Below are positions 1 to 12,036 of a DNA stretch of 64,000 bases, in pieces; position 1 is the first letter of the stretch, and the number at the start of each line of letters is the position of its first letter. Location: assembly GCA_949775045.1 (NCBI GenBank), contig OX459102.1, positions 412,501 through 476,500 of the forward strand, given 5' to 3'. The stretch comes from Metridium senile. Lineage: Eukaryota > Cnidaria > Anthozoa > Actiniaria > Metridiidae. The notes beneath the pieces were generated by a model. That model did not search any database, was not told where the DNA came from, and saw nothing but the letters and a program-made list of their open reading frames with translations. Made by a program: the position numbers and the translations under genes.

Positions 1-11
1 GTAGCCTCGTT

Positions 12-835
12 ATGACGCATTGTCACACAACGGGCGTGACATTGCCATGTGCGAATTTCGGAGAATTTGTTATGTTCGGGGCGAGCAAGTTTGTCAGTTA
101 TGATAAGCTTGTTAGTTATAATAAAATCGATGAGAAATCGCCTAAACATCATTTTGGTCCTTCGAGCCGGATCATGGAAGGAACTAGTGCAACCGTATCG
201 AAAATAGATCGTCTTTACAAGCGACGAGCGACACTGAAAGGAGGAATAACAAGAACAAAGCTGAAATAGTGATCGAAAGCTTTGTCAGCCGAACGGTACT
301 CAAGAATTCGAAAGAAAGAATACAGAAAAACAGAAAGAAAACAGAAAAACAGAAATAACCGAAGAGGTATTAGTTTTACTTGGAGAGTCTTGGAATGGCT
401 TGGAGAGGTAAGAGTAACCGTAGAAGATATTATTGACGAGATTGACGCTCACATCGAAGCTAGAGCCGACGAGCCTGAGTCAACCTTTAGTTATCGGCCC
501 AGTAGGGCACCATTATTCGGGTTCAAACGCCAGGATTCTGGCGAAGCAAGCTCAAAACAGTGATAATACGGAATCAACAAGTAATTTAGATGAATTGGAT
601 CAGTCTAAACTAGTGATTATTGCTCGTGCCTAGGCCATTGGCCGTGGCACGAGTCTTAAAATGCAGAATATCATGTAAGGTTGCCGAGTCCTTTGCTGGC
701 CAGCACGAATCGAGGGAGATTAGGGATATTGTAATACGAGCACATGGATATTTTATTCGTCGAAGGAACGATTTCTCGGTGGAAGTAATCGCGAATACTC
801 TCATATTTTATGCCCTCACGCCACATCGTTCGTAG
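12..835 (+). other. Unassigned open frames at the left edge
   Basis: Two successive plus-strand open frames (12-269, 85 codons; 282-563, 93 codons) are followed by shorter overlapping ones. The proteins are basic and hydrophilic. The end of the first (residues about 60-85, rich in Arg and Lys) faintly recalls the start of a retroelement gag protein, but I cannot assign a family. No splice signals or domains convinced me. Bases 836-1140 hold nothing I recognise. This may be a decayed retroelement or chance frames. Confidence 0.2.
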
Positions 836-1158
836 TAGAATTACACTTAAGTTTATGTCGAATGTTTTCGGAAAGGGTCACTCTGTGAATTTTAATAAAG
901 ATCATGCAATTTACGGGCGAACTAAGCGAACCAACTTATGATGGGATTTATCGAGAAATCTTCACTGCTACTAGCAGAAGCTACTTTTTATCCATCTTTC
1001 ACAATGCTATGGAATGGACTCACAACCGGTTACATACGGTGGCCCATGAGGGTCATGCCTTCTGTAGAAATAAATAGCTTTTCTCCGTTGAAAAAGAACG
1101 TTTAATTTCCTTACAAATAAAGACACTTTCCCTACAAAAGTAAATCTCTTCTTTGAAA

Positions 1159-1562
1159 ATATGAACGCCTTCTGTAGAAATATGAACGCTTTCCGTAGAA
1201 ATATGAACGCTTTCCGTAGAAATATGAACGCTTTCCGTAGAAATATGAACGCTTTCCGTAGAAATATGAACGCTTTCCGTAGAAATATATAAACGCTTTC
1301 CGTAGAAATATGAACGCTTTCCGTAGAAATATAAACGCTTTCCGTAGAAATACGAACGCCTTCCGTAGAAATATAAACGCTTTTCGTAGAAATATAAACG
1401 CTTTCCGTAGAAATACGAACGCCTTCCGTAGAAATATAAACGCTTTTCGTAGAAATACGAACGCCTTCCGTAGAAATATAAACGCTTTCCGTAGAAATAT
1501 AAACGCCTTCCGTAGAAATATGAACGCCTTCCGTAGAAATATGAACGCCTTCCGTAGAAATT
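1159..1562 (+). repeat. 21-bp satellite array, forward orientation
   Basis: About 19 tandem copies of a 21-bp unit whose core reads CTTTCCGTAGAAATATGAA. Variants are mostly C/T and G/A changes (CGCCTTCC for CGCTTTCC, ATACG for ATATG). Because 21 is a multiple of three, the array is open in several frames on both strands; these are not genes. The same unit recurs in the opposite orientation at 2496-2912, so the two arrays face each other. Confidence 0.95.
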
Positions 1563-1618
1563 TCAAAATCTTGCGCGCGCATGTGACCGGAAGAGAATGG
1601 GCACTAGCTCAATCAAAG

Positions 1619-1708
1619 ATGGCGGACGACGAGGAAGCTGATGTTATAGCTCATTACTTCCATCTTGGGTATCAAAATGTATTTTGTAAAAAAAGGGCTA
1701 TGTGGTAG
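1619..1708 (+). other. Short open frame just after the satellite
   Basis: An ATG at 1619 opens a 29-residue frame beginning MADDEEADVIAHYFHLGYQN and ending at the TAG at 1706-1708. The acidic start followed by a YF-LGY motif resembles the first residues of integrase-type proteins that I have seen in invertebrate transposons, but the match is too short to rely on. It could be a first exon or a truncated remnant. Confidence 0.2.
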
Positions 1709-1795
1709 ACATTGACATGTAAGTAAACAAAAAAGGAAAAGGAAAATAGAAGAAAACGGAAGAGTGGAGGTTAGGAGTGTAAGAATGGAAAAAAA

Positions 1796-1797
1796 AA

Positions 1798-1877
<80 letters not shown>

Positions 1878-2490
1878 ATATAAAAATAAATATAAAAATA
1901 AATATAAAAATAAATATAAAAATAAATATAAAAATAAATATAAAAATAAATATAAAAATAAATGAATAAAAAAATGAATAAATGAATAAATAAATAAATA
2001 AATATATAAATAAATAAATAATTTATTTAAAATAACTAAATAAATGAATAAGGAAATAAATAGATAAATAAAAAAATTAATCAATTAATCAATCAAATAA
2101 ATAAATAAATACATGAATAACTAGATAAATAAAAAATGAATAAATAAATAAATATAAAAATAAATATAAAAATAAATATAAAAATAAATATAAAAATAAA
2201 TATAAAAATAAATATAAAAATAAATATAAAAATAAATATAAAAATAAATGAATAAAAAAATATAAAAATGAATAAATAAATAAATAAATAAATAAATATA
2301 TAAATAAATAAATAAATAATTTATTTAAAAATAACTAAGTAAATGAACAAGGAAATAAATAGATAAATAAAAAAATTAATCAATTAATCAATCAAATAAA
2401 TAAATAAATAAATACATGAATAACTAGATAAATAAAAAATGAATAAATAACTGAATGAATAAATAAATGAATAGATAAATAAATTAGTTA
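1796..2490. repeat. AAATA/TAAATA microsatellite block
   Basis: Nearly 700 bp of AAAT and TATAAAAATAAA repeats. The block contains an internal direct duplication: the stretch at about 1985-2110 is repeated at about 2290-2420, including the shared irregular text CAATTAATCAATCAAATAAA. It separates two facing 21-bp satellite arrays. No gene is present. Confidence 0.95.
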
Positions 2491-2495
2491 ATTAA

Positions 2496-2912
2496 TTCTA
2501 CGGAAAGCGTTTATATTTCTACGGAAAGCGTTCATATTTCTACGGAAGGCGTTCGTATTTCTACGGAAGGCGTTCGTATTTCTACGGAAGGCGTTCGTAT
2601 TTCTACGGAAAGCGTTTATATTTCTACGGAAGGCGTTCGTATATATTTCTACGGAAAGCGTTCATATTTCTACGGAAGGCGTTCATATTTCTACGGAAAG
2701 CGTTCATATTTCTACGGAAAGCGTTTATATTTCTACAGAAAGCGTTCATATTTCTACGGAAAGCGTTCATATTTTTACGGAAGGCGTTCATATTTCTACA
2801 GAAAGCGTTCATATTTCTACAGAAAGCGTTCATATTTTTACGGAAGGCGTTCATATTTCTACGGAAAGCGTTCATATTTCTACGGAAAGCGTTCATATTT
2901 CTACAGAAGGCG
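2496..2912 (-). repeat. 21-bp satellite array, reverse orientation
   Basis: About 20 copies of the reverse complement of the unit at 1159-1562 (core TTCATATTTCTACGGAAAGC). The two arrays and the microsatellite between them form an inverted structure of about 1.75 kb. Variants such as TCTACAGAAAGC are shared by neighbouring units, which suggests local expansion. Confidence 0.95.
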
Positions 2913-3671
2913 TAAAAATGACGTAATTCAATTGTTTTATCCTTATAATAATAATTGCCAAGTCATTTAATAAAGTCATTATTATTATTATTAAGGAAAA
3001 ATCTTATTCGTGAAATTATGCCAATTTGTACCATTTGCACTCTAATGAATAGCCTCAATAGCTTATATTTACGAAGAACAAAGAAAATCAGGGAGGAGGG
3101 GGAAATGGTCGAAAATATTAGGGAGGAGGGAGAAACATGGTATAAAATTTGTGAGGAAGGATGTTTTAATCCCCGTTCCTCTCTCATGATCGAATGAATC
3201 TATTTTTGCAAAATTTACATATAGAATCTTGTCTCGCCACTGTAAATAGATTCATTCGATCATGGATACCAGCCTAGTTGCTGAATGGGCCACCCTGCCT
3301 AAATAAGGTTTACTTACTTACTATCAACGTTTGGCGCTATTTACTAGGCTTAGAGGCTTTCGATATCAACAAAATCCAGGCAGAAGTTTCAATAACAACT
3401 GGTCATTGCACCAAAGACGCCTATTGTAGTTCAATTAATTATTACTATTTAATGTAAGAGTATGGCTTGCATTTTCAGAGGGGAGAGGAACAGGGATTAA
3501 AACATCCTTCCTCACAAATTTTATACCATGTTTCTCCCTTCTCCCTAATATTTTCAACCATTTCCCCCTCCTCCCTGATTTTCTTTGTTCTTCGTAAATA
3601 TAAGCTATTGAGGCTATTCATTAGAGTGCAAATGGTACAAATTGGCATAATTTCACGAATAAGATTTTTCC

Positions 3672-3753
<82 letters not shown>

Positions 3754-3814
3754 CTTTATTAAATGACTTGGCAATTATTATTATAAGGATAAAACAATTG
3801 AATTACGTTATTTT
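2912..3814. repeat. Inverted repeat with unequal AAT tracts
   Basis: The left arm (2912-3186) is the reverse complement of the right arm (about 3481-3814). Both contain the same text down to the GGGAGGAGGG tracts. The arms differ in their trinucleotide tract: about five ATT units on the left, but about 26 AAT units at 3672-3751 on the right. The 295-bp spacer contains a smaller hairpin (3187-3263, arms ATCGAATGAATCTATTT) and the tail-like text CTAAATAAGG. No gene is present. Confidence 0.85.
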
Positions 3815-3891
3815 TACATGACTCGATGACTACTTTTAAATATAATATATAATATGGTATAAAATGTCTGTATATCTATCAATTAAATATG

Positions 3892-4115
3892 TTTCATATT
3901 ACTCGTAACATCTACCTTGAGGTCGTTAATCATTACTATAAATAGAAGAGGGCCAAGTTTGGTACCTTGAGGTACGCCAGTAAATTTAGGTAGCCAGTCA
4001 GAGATTCGTTGAGTTTAACTCGTTGTTTGCGATCACAAAGGAAGTTCGCAATCCAATTCAAGAGCATGGGATGGGTGTCCATGTTTTTGAGTTTATGAAA
4101 CAACACAAGACAGTC
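3892..4115 (-). pseudogene. LINE reverse transcriptase relic
   Basis: On the minus strand, one frame reads MLLNWIANFLCDRKQRVKL and, after a frameshift, another reads GVPQGTKLGPLLFIVMINDL. These are conserved RT blocks 4 to 5 of a non-LTR retrotransposon. They match the better preserved element at 19478-20922, which has LLNWCAAFLKNRKQRV and GVPQGTKLGP. The YxDD catalytic block and everything downstream are missing. It is a short, broken fragment with no function of its own. Confidence 0.8.
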
Positions 4116-5931
4116 ACAGAAGTATCACATAACTTCTAGAAATACAAAATTTGGACGTACAGTTCTCAATTTCATTTATGGGACCAAAAATATGGAACTA
4201 ATTTCAAGATTTGGGAATAAAATGTAAAACACTGGCAAGTTTCAAAAAAAAAAACTGAAATTAAAATTGATTAATAATGATTAAGATTTATTCATTTTAG
4301 CAATGATATTTTTAATCACCAAATAATATTTAAAATTGTACAATCCTTTTGAAAATTGAAGACATGTATGAATTTATAAATCAATAAATTTGTGAATACA
4401 ATTTCCTTTTTCTACATATATGCAAACAAATTGTAATATGCTGACTAGCTATATTATTTTCATATAATATTTTTTTTATTGTTGTAAAGGGATAGATCTA
4501 CATTAATAAGTAATCAAACGCTTTTCGTAGATAACTCATCAAATAGATAAATTTTTATATGAAGAATGTTTTTGTAAATATATCATAGCTAGCTACTATT
4601 GATGAAATAATTTGATTGATTTAATAGTTTGTATTTCAGAGATAAGCTGTTCGCATACATTTGGCCCATATAATATATTACAGTATTAATCAGGCCAATA
4701 CGACCTTATAGTTTAATAATAGGCCATTTGCAGGACATGGCTAAGTGTTTCATTTCTCCATTCTCTTTTTGTCACAGCAGAAAAACATCCAAAAAATATA
4801 CTTGAAACGGGAAAAACTAAAAGTTACCCCGATTACTAACCTTGAAACGTCGCTACCTTGCGTGAGGTTCACAAAAGAATAGGAAAAGAAAACCATAAAA
4901 ACGATAACTTTTCATGTCAAAAACAATAGTTCAAGGAGGTAAGACGGACGACAGGGTTATAGAGGAAGAATTTTAAGTATTAGATTGAATTGAAACTCAA
5001 AACTAAACAATAAACTGTCTCCAAAGATGAAGTGTTTTGTTTTTCGTGTGGTCAATTTTTTTACCCCGCGAGGCATCTTTCACTCCAAAATCCCGTTTAT
5101 ATGCTGTATCTAGGCACGTGACCAAGTCCTGAAAAGGGCCTATTAATTAGGTAAAATCGACCTTCTCCCTCCTCCCTTTATATTTTAATTCTCCCTCCTC
5201 CCTCAATTTGTACCTCTTTTTATCCCTCCTCCATGTTTATCTTTGCTGTTTCTCCACCCTCCCTGATCTGTTCCTCTCCTCTCTTTTGAGGATACTGCTA
5301 TTCAGAGTGCATTTCAAATTGTACATGTGAGGCCCAAAAATGGAGAATAATGGGTTGTCTTTACATGCTTTTGGCTGTATGCATGAGATAAAAAGAAATA
5401 TATTGGGATTTTTACTTTTTATGATTTTATTTCACGACGTTGGTTTTCAAAAGTAAATACACATTTAAAGCAGTCTATGGCTGCCGTGATTAGACACCCA
5501 CGATACGCTAAACATTGAGCTGATAGTATCTGTAATAATCTATATTGAGGAACAATGGATTGCATGTTTATTAATAATAAAAGCATAATGTAGTGACTGT
5601 AATGATACGTCCATAGTATAACTCACATGATTGATGCAGAAGCTACTACAACACTGATGATGCATGATATATCACACCACCTCATTTCAAGCGATCATAG
5701 TACTTCTAATTTTATGTACATTTTGCTCAATTGTATCAGTATTACAATTAATCGAATATAATGCTATATATCGACTGCATAATATTGCTAAGAAGTACTC
5801 TCTATAGATTTGTGGGGAAATGTTACGGCTAAATGATTATTACAAACATTCATGGCTGTTGTTTGACCAAGACTTTATATATGAACTGTTTGCTTTCGAT
5901 CTAAGTATTCTACATATTTTGTCAAATTTAC
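4116..5931. other. Gene-free interval
   Basis: AT-rich sequence without a frame or exon that I can support. A pyrimidine-rich patch at about 5162-5285 repeats CTCCCTCCTCCCT, the complement of the GGGAGGAGGG tracts at 3087-3140. If the isolated SDR first exon at 5932-5983 still belongs to a gene, this interval is part of its first intron. I looked for SDR exons 2-8 here and found none. Confidence 0.6.
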
Positions 5932-5983
5932 CTTTTCCTGCTCCTGTAACAAGAGCTCGTTTGCCTTTAAAGCTGATCTCCAT
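5932..5983 (-). CDS. Isolated first exon of a fourth DCXR-like SDR
   Basis: A 52-nt exon on the minus strand starts with ATG at 5983 and encodes [17 protein letters not shown] plus the first base of the next Gly, then a GTAAAT donor. It matches the first exons of copies A, B and C almost base for base and contains the start of the Rossmann TGxxxGxG cofactor motif. No exons 2-8 follow within the 5.9 kb to the window edge. The first introns of the three full copies are 2.8-3.8 kb. It is therefore either an orphan left by partial duplication or the start of a gene that continues beyond the window. Confidence 0.75.
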
Positions 5984-6105
5984 CGTTTTGGATGTATATT
6001 TTCTTACTTTCCACAATCTTACAAAATCGGCTAGAACGTCTCGTGCAAGGGTCGATAATATTTATACCATGCGCTTGACGACCCCTTGTCTCCCCGGCAG
6101 CCGTG
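5984..6105 (-). promoter_or_regulatory. Promoter of the isolated SDR exon, with TATA box
   Basis: The sequence upstream of the exon (minus strand) is clearly homologous to the sequence upstream of copy A (35748-35850). It keeps a TATAAAT box at about 6058-6066, roughly 75 bp before the ATG, and the flanking text CGTCAAGCGC. Conservation of both box and spacing points to a duplicated core promoter. Confidence 0.6.
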
Positions 6106-6780
6106 TTTAGTCTCGTCACGCAATGCTCTTCCAATACGGTCGTTATGTTGAAGAGGTTGACAAAGAATAGAAAAAATTTCACGAACTGAGAAAATACATC
6201 TTAGTTTTTGCATGAGACATGTGGAGGACGCGGCAATAAAGCAGTACGTATAGGTGTTCACCGTAATTTTATTATTCAAAAAAAATAAACTGAAATTTGT
6301 ACACATGCAAATATCACCCTTTGGCTGTATTCTAAACGTTAAATGGCTGAGTTGTGTTTAATTTCGACTGAGATATGATTTTTTTTAAATGTATACCAAA
6401 TTGTCAAAATACGCTTAGCGGTAACATGCCTTCAGGTAAAAGCGATTTTCTCGAAAGTGGGACCTAACTTTAAGATAAGTCTGTTATATTTCAAAAGTTC
6501 TAGGACCAGTCTACAAACTTATAAAATACAATTTGTGGGCACTCTTAATAAACTAGCCGAACGATGACTTCAAAGTTCACTCAATTTTGCTAAATTCAGG
6601 AAAATCCATAATAAATCTTATTTGTCTGTGTGACGGTATAAGGCCAAATTTTGAGCCACATATCTTTGAATGAGTATAAACAGTCCTTCAAAAGTAATTT
6701 TGATAGTTAAGTAAGCATTTAGGACATTTTTAGGTTTTTAGAATGATTTTAGAGGCCGTAATCTACTGATCAATTTCATG

Positions 6781-7403
6781 TCATATGTCATACAAAATAT
6801 TACTCCTTACCTATAAAGCACTTAACTCTATGGCTCCAACGTACTTAACCGATTTACTACAACGCTACACACCACCAAGACAACTAAGATCGTCATCAAG
6901 AAATCTACTCAAAGTACCAAATAGCAACCTGAAGTCCTATGGCGAAAGAACCTTCCAAGTAGCCGCCCCTAAACTCTGGAATGAACTTCCCGAAAACGTT
7001 AAGATCAGCAATTCAATAAACGAATTTAAAACCAGCATAAAGACATTACTATTTAGAGACGCTTTTCAGTGAGATATATTAAGATAAATAAGTTGAAACT
7101 TAATCCTTAATGTAAATAGAACAATAACGTATATAGAACAATAGGTAACTCTTAAAATCAATTTTAATATACATATAAAAAGTAATTTTAATATCAATTT
7201 TATATACATAGAACAATAGATAACTTAAATTTCAATTTATATACATAGAACAATAGATAACTTTTAATTTTAATATAAATTCATATACATAAAACAATAG
7301 ATTACTTTAAATATCATTCTTTCAATTAATTATTGTAAAGCGCCATTGAGCTCCCGGAAATGGCGCTATAAAAATGTTTATTTATTATTATTATTATTAT
7401 TAT
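6781..7403 (+). pseudogene. 5'-truncated LINE with C-terminal RT-region end and 3' tail
   Basis: The frame 6785-7072 encodes 95 residues typical of the extreme C-terminus of CR1/L2-type LINE polymerases: LLLTYKALNSMAPTYLTDLL, then LRSSSRNLL, then AAPKLWNELP. The 3' end has a stem-loop GCGCCATTGAGCTCCCGG with its partner AAATGGCGC (about 7341-7368), then a TTA repeat tail ending near 7403. The insertion interrupts the left terminal repeat of P2 between TTTCATG and TCTGCAATAT. It is a dead-on-arrival copy. Confidence 0.85.
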
Positions 7404-8021
7404 GTCTGCAATATGCAAATTAGATACAAATGTTTACATCAAAGATCACGCGATCTTAAGATTAAAACTTATTTTATTGAAATCATTAAACTATTAAAAT
7501 ATTATACAATATTATAAAAATTACATTCTAATTCACTGCGTTCAAACGAATGTAAAACATTTTCCGTTTAAATTCCGAGAATAAATACAGAACAACAGGG
7601 TACATGGTAGGTTCGCTACGGAGCCAGGCACTTAGACACTTTATTAAATAACCTTACATAATGTCTAGATGAATATAAATTTAAGTCTCTTTTCGTCAGT
7701 TTCGAGCACATACATACACAAATAAATACTTAGAACACTAGTAGAAAACGGTATCACCGTTGGAATGTTTTTATGTTGACACTATTCGTAAAACTTCTGG
7801 ATTTCTTTGAGATAGCATTTGGCTGTAGACGTAGCACGTGACCTCGTGAAGACTTGTAGAAACTCGGGAAAACTCGGGCGAAGGTGCTCGGCAATGTTAC
7901 TCCAACAGGGGCTGCTGTAAATCGACTGTAAAGAAAACGAACCAAACAAAAAAGTGGAGGTTGGCAGTAGATTGAGAAATGCAACAAGACGTAATAACAC
8001 TCAAAACTTTAAACCCAGTCA

Positions 8022-8458
8022 GCATTAATATTTAACGGCCAGTGCCGATTTCACAGGTCCGCACCAAGTAAGTGGTGCCAGTACTCTACTTTAAACAATA
8101 AACCCGTACAGATAGGACATTGCCAGTGCAACAAAATACCCTTAGGCAAATCATAACCCTGTTATTCAACTGCATTAATATTTAACGGCCAGTGCTGATT
8201 TCACAGGTCCGCACCAAGTAAGTGGAGCCAATACTCTACTTTAAACAATAAACCCATACAGATAGGACATTGCCAGTGCAACAATATATCCTTAGGCAAA
8301 TCATAACCCTGTTATTCAACTGCATTAATATTTAACGGCCAGTGCCGATTTCACAGGTCCGCACCAAGTAAGTGGAGCCAGTACTCTACTTTAAACAATA
8401 AACCCATACAGATAGGACATTGCCAGTGCAACAATATCATAATCCTGTTATTCAACTG
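8022..8458 (+). repeat. Three tandem copies of a 150-bp unit
   Basis: Units start at 8022, 8172 and 8322 with GCATTAATATTTAACGGCC. The period is exactly 150 bp; the third copy is shortened to about 137 bp. Copies differ by only a few bases (for example GTGGTGCC against GTGGAGCC), so the triplication is recent. No coding potential is evident. Confidence 0.95.
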
Positions 8459-8825
8459 TTGGGTGGGCGGGTGGGACAGTATAACTTACTAATGCTAATA
8501 ATAAGTGTCTGTTCCGTGAGCGTGAGTGTAGAACTGATTGTATTCACTAATTTACACGAGAAACGTGCAAATGTACTGATTACAGAACAAGTTATATAAC
8601 TCTTATAGAACCTAAACAAACTGAATCACATTCCCCCACCAATTATCAAACTCTGCATACCAACGGAAAATACATGTTTCATCGATGCTTTTTTCAGATA
8701 TCTTAACAATTTTGCTCCCACTTTCTAATAGTGATAGAGTGTATATCATCCATTAGTCGCTGCATGTACACGTTACGTTTACCGTTCACAGTCTTGATTT
8801 TTTTTTCTTGATCAAAAGAACTTGA

Positions 8826-11800
8826 GAGACGATTTCTGTAAATACCATGCAAACGCGGCAACACTCAAAAAATCGATTTTGCTCATATTTTAACCATAGG
8901 TAGCCCTCAACATGAAACAAATCATGATGCCTTTAGTTAAGCAAAATATTGCATATTTTACGAGAAAATCGCAAAAAACGAAATTTCGTCAAATCGCTGC
9001 TCCGAGACGCTAATTTTTATGTCAACTTTGACGGCCCCGTATGGCAAAATTAATTACTTTAATGACTCAAAACTTTCATGATATTGTTTAATGGTATCTT
9101 AACTTTAAACTCAAGCTTTTATAGAAATATTGAGTTACTTAATAATATTATTCTATTTTTTTTTCTATGTCATACTTTTCGCCTTAGAAAAAGTAGGGTA
9201 AAAACAAAAAAATATTTTACTATGTGCAGCACAAAATTTTTCAATAATAATATGGATTCTGAATGTTAAGGTATTGAATATATAACTGTGAAAAATTCAG
9301 CTTGGGTAAATGTAATTGAGCGAAGTTATTGACGTGCGAACTTTTGCAAAATCTTGCTTATTATGCATATTCTACTGTCGGCTAACTCATTCAATTTGCC
9401 AAGTCGCGGACGTGATTTGCATAAATAATCACATTTTCTTTCTTTTTAGCAGCAAAATGCTATGAAATAAAATCAGTACGACCCAAGCAATGTTTAACTT
9501 TTATTTAGTTTTAAAAAATATTGCATGTTTTACGAGAAAAGTCTCGAAAAACAACCACGCCGGGCACAAACGGCCCCCCAAAAGGCACGCTAAAATGTCA
9601 CAATTTTCCGTTATTTACGAATATTTTAATAAATTATCGTCTTTGTGTTCTGAAATTTTCAGTGATTGTAATATGCAGGTAGCAAACATTTTTGAGAAAT
9701 TATTTGAATGTTTTCTCGTCATTATGACGTCATAATAAAATGTTACAGTAGTCGAAAAAAATCAATTTTACCGCTAGATACGATTTAAGGATGAATTTTA
9801 TAGGCCAGTAAGATGTAAAACACGTTATCGAAATTTTCATCAATTTTTGGTAACTGGAACTTGAGATATGAGGGATTTTATGATTTTGATGACGTCATCT
9901 AATATGACGTCACAGAAAATAATAAAATATCATTATTTATAATCAGTAACAGAAATTCTAACATAATCCCATTCAATAGTCGATTTTTAGTAGATATAGC
10001 TTATAAAATCATCGATATCCCAGAAAAGGGCTGCATAACATATCTTTAAAGATATTTGTGACGTCATAATGACGTAGCAGGGATTTACTCAATTTTTCAA
10101 CATCAATTTATAGCCCTCTAACTGCAAAAATCAAAATTCTAAAATCATACGATTTTCCAGCGTTCTTATATCATTTCATTAGCATTAAAATTAGAGAGAA
10201 ATGTTTTGAAATGAAAAAAATGTACCAAGCGAAATGTTTTTCCAAAGGTTTTATTAAGTTTTTTTCCCGCAAAATTTTCGCGGGAAAATTTCTGGAGGTT
10301 AAAATCGCCATAGCTCAAGTTTCCATCGCCCAAATTAAAAACGGTTTTCAGTTTTATAGTCCTTAGCAGAAGTGGAGTGATATTTGATGCAAAATAGAAA
10401 TTTCATCATGAGCGCTTTTTAGGTCGTTTGCGCCCGCCGTGAACAGTTTCGTCAAATCGCTGCTTCGATCGAGACGCTAATTTTTCTGTCAACTTTGACG
10501 GCCTCGTATGACAAAATTAACTACTTTAATGATTCCAAAACTTCTTAATATTGTTTATTGACATCTTAAGTTTAAAATCAAGAATTTACAAAAATATTTA
10601 GTTAATTGAAGATATTATTTAATTTATTTTTCTATGTGAAATGTTTTGCCTTGTTAAAAGTAGGGCAAAAACAAAAAAATATTTTACTATGTGCTACTCA
10701 TAATTTTTCAATATAAATCCTTATTCGGAATGTTGAGGTATTAAATATATAACTGTGAAAAATTCAGTTTGGGTAAATGTTATTGAGCGAAGTTATTGAG
10801 CTGGGAACTTTTGCAAAAGTTTGCTTTCGCTGCATATAGTCTACCGGATACCGTCTCGGCCTGTCTACTGTCGGCCAACCTATCAGTCAATCAAGTCGAT
10901 AACATTTACATAAACAATCACGTTCTCCTTTTTTTCCTGCGAAAGTTCGCAGCTTAATAACTTTGCTAATTTACATTTATCCAAACTGAATTTTTCACAG
11001 TTATATATTTAATACCTTATCTTTCCAAATACTGATTTTTATTGAGAAAGTTGGAGTAGCACATAGTAAAATATTTTTTTGTTTTTGCCCTACTTTTAAC
11101 AAGGCAAAACATTTCACATAGAAAAATAAATTAAATAATATCTTCAATTAACTAAATATTTTTGTAAATTCTTGATTTTAAACTTAAGATGTCAATAAAC
11201 AATATTAAGAAGTTTTGGAATCATTAAAGTAGTTAATTTTGTCATACGAGGCCGTCAAAGTTGACAGAAAAATTAGCGTCTCGATCGAAGCAGCGATTTG
11301 ACGAAACTGTTGTTTTTCGAGACTTTTCTCGTAAAACATGCAATATTTTTTTAAACTAAATAAAAGTTAAACATTGCTTGGGTCGTACTGATTTTATTTC
11401 ATAGCATTTTGCTGCTAAAAAGAAAGAAAATGTGATTATTTATGCAAATCACGTCCGCGACTTGGCAAATTGAATGAGTTAGCCGACAGTAGAATATGCA
11501 TAATAAGCAAGATTTTGCAAAAGTTCGCACGTCAATAACTTCGCTCAATTACATTTACCCAAGCTGAATTTTTCACAGTTATATATTCAATACCTTAACA
11601 TTCAGAATCCATATTATTATTGAAAAATTTTGTGCTGCACATAGTAAAATATTTTTTTGTTTTTACCCTACTTTTTCTAAGGCGAAAAGTATGACATAGA
11701 AAAAAAAATAGAATAATATTATTAAGTAACTCAATATTTCTATAAAAGCTTGAGTTTAAAGTTAAGATACCATTAAACAATATCATGAAAGTTTTGAGTC

Positions 11801-12036
11801 ATTAAAGTAATTAATTTTGCCATACGGGGCCGTCAAAGTTGACATAAAAATTAGCGTCTCGGAGCAGCGATTTGACGAATTTCGTTTTTTGCGATTTTCT
11901 CGTAAAATATGCAATATTTTGCTTAACTAAAGGCATCATGATTTGTTTCATGTTGAGGGCTACCTATTGTTAAAATATGAGCAAAATCGATTTTTTGAGT
12001 GTTGCCGCGTTTGCATGGTATTTACAGAAATCTTCT
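8826..12036. mobile_element. Third, innermost fold-back element
   Basis: The outer arms (about 8826-9556 and 11309-12036) are near-identical reverse complements. A second pair of inner arms (about 10441-10810 and 10940-11312) flanks the centre. The inner and outer arms are themselves related, as both contain CGTCAAATCGCTGC and CAACTTTGACGGCC. The 0.9-kb interior (9557-10440) has several GACGTCA sites and a palindromic TTTTTCCCGCAAAATTTTCG patch near 10261. Mirror copies of one 63-codon frame (9078-9269 plus, 11595-11786 minus) are by-products of the symmetry. No transposase is present. Confidence 0.8.

Noticed and set aside
1007..2084. Long minus-strand frames and a plus-strand Asn-Ala-Phe-Arg frame over the satellite and AAATA block
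   Set aside because: They are translations of 21-bp and 4-bp tandem repeats, open in several frames at once, with no start context or domain.
9078..11786. Two identical 63-codon frames on opposite strands as a possible conserved gene
   Set aside because: They are identical only because they lie in mirror arms of a palindrome; the composition is AT-rich and no domain is visible.
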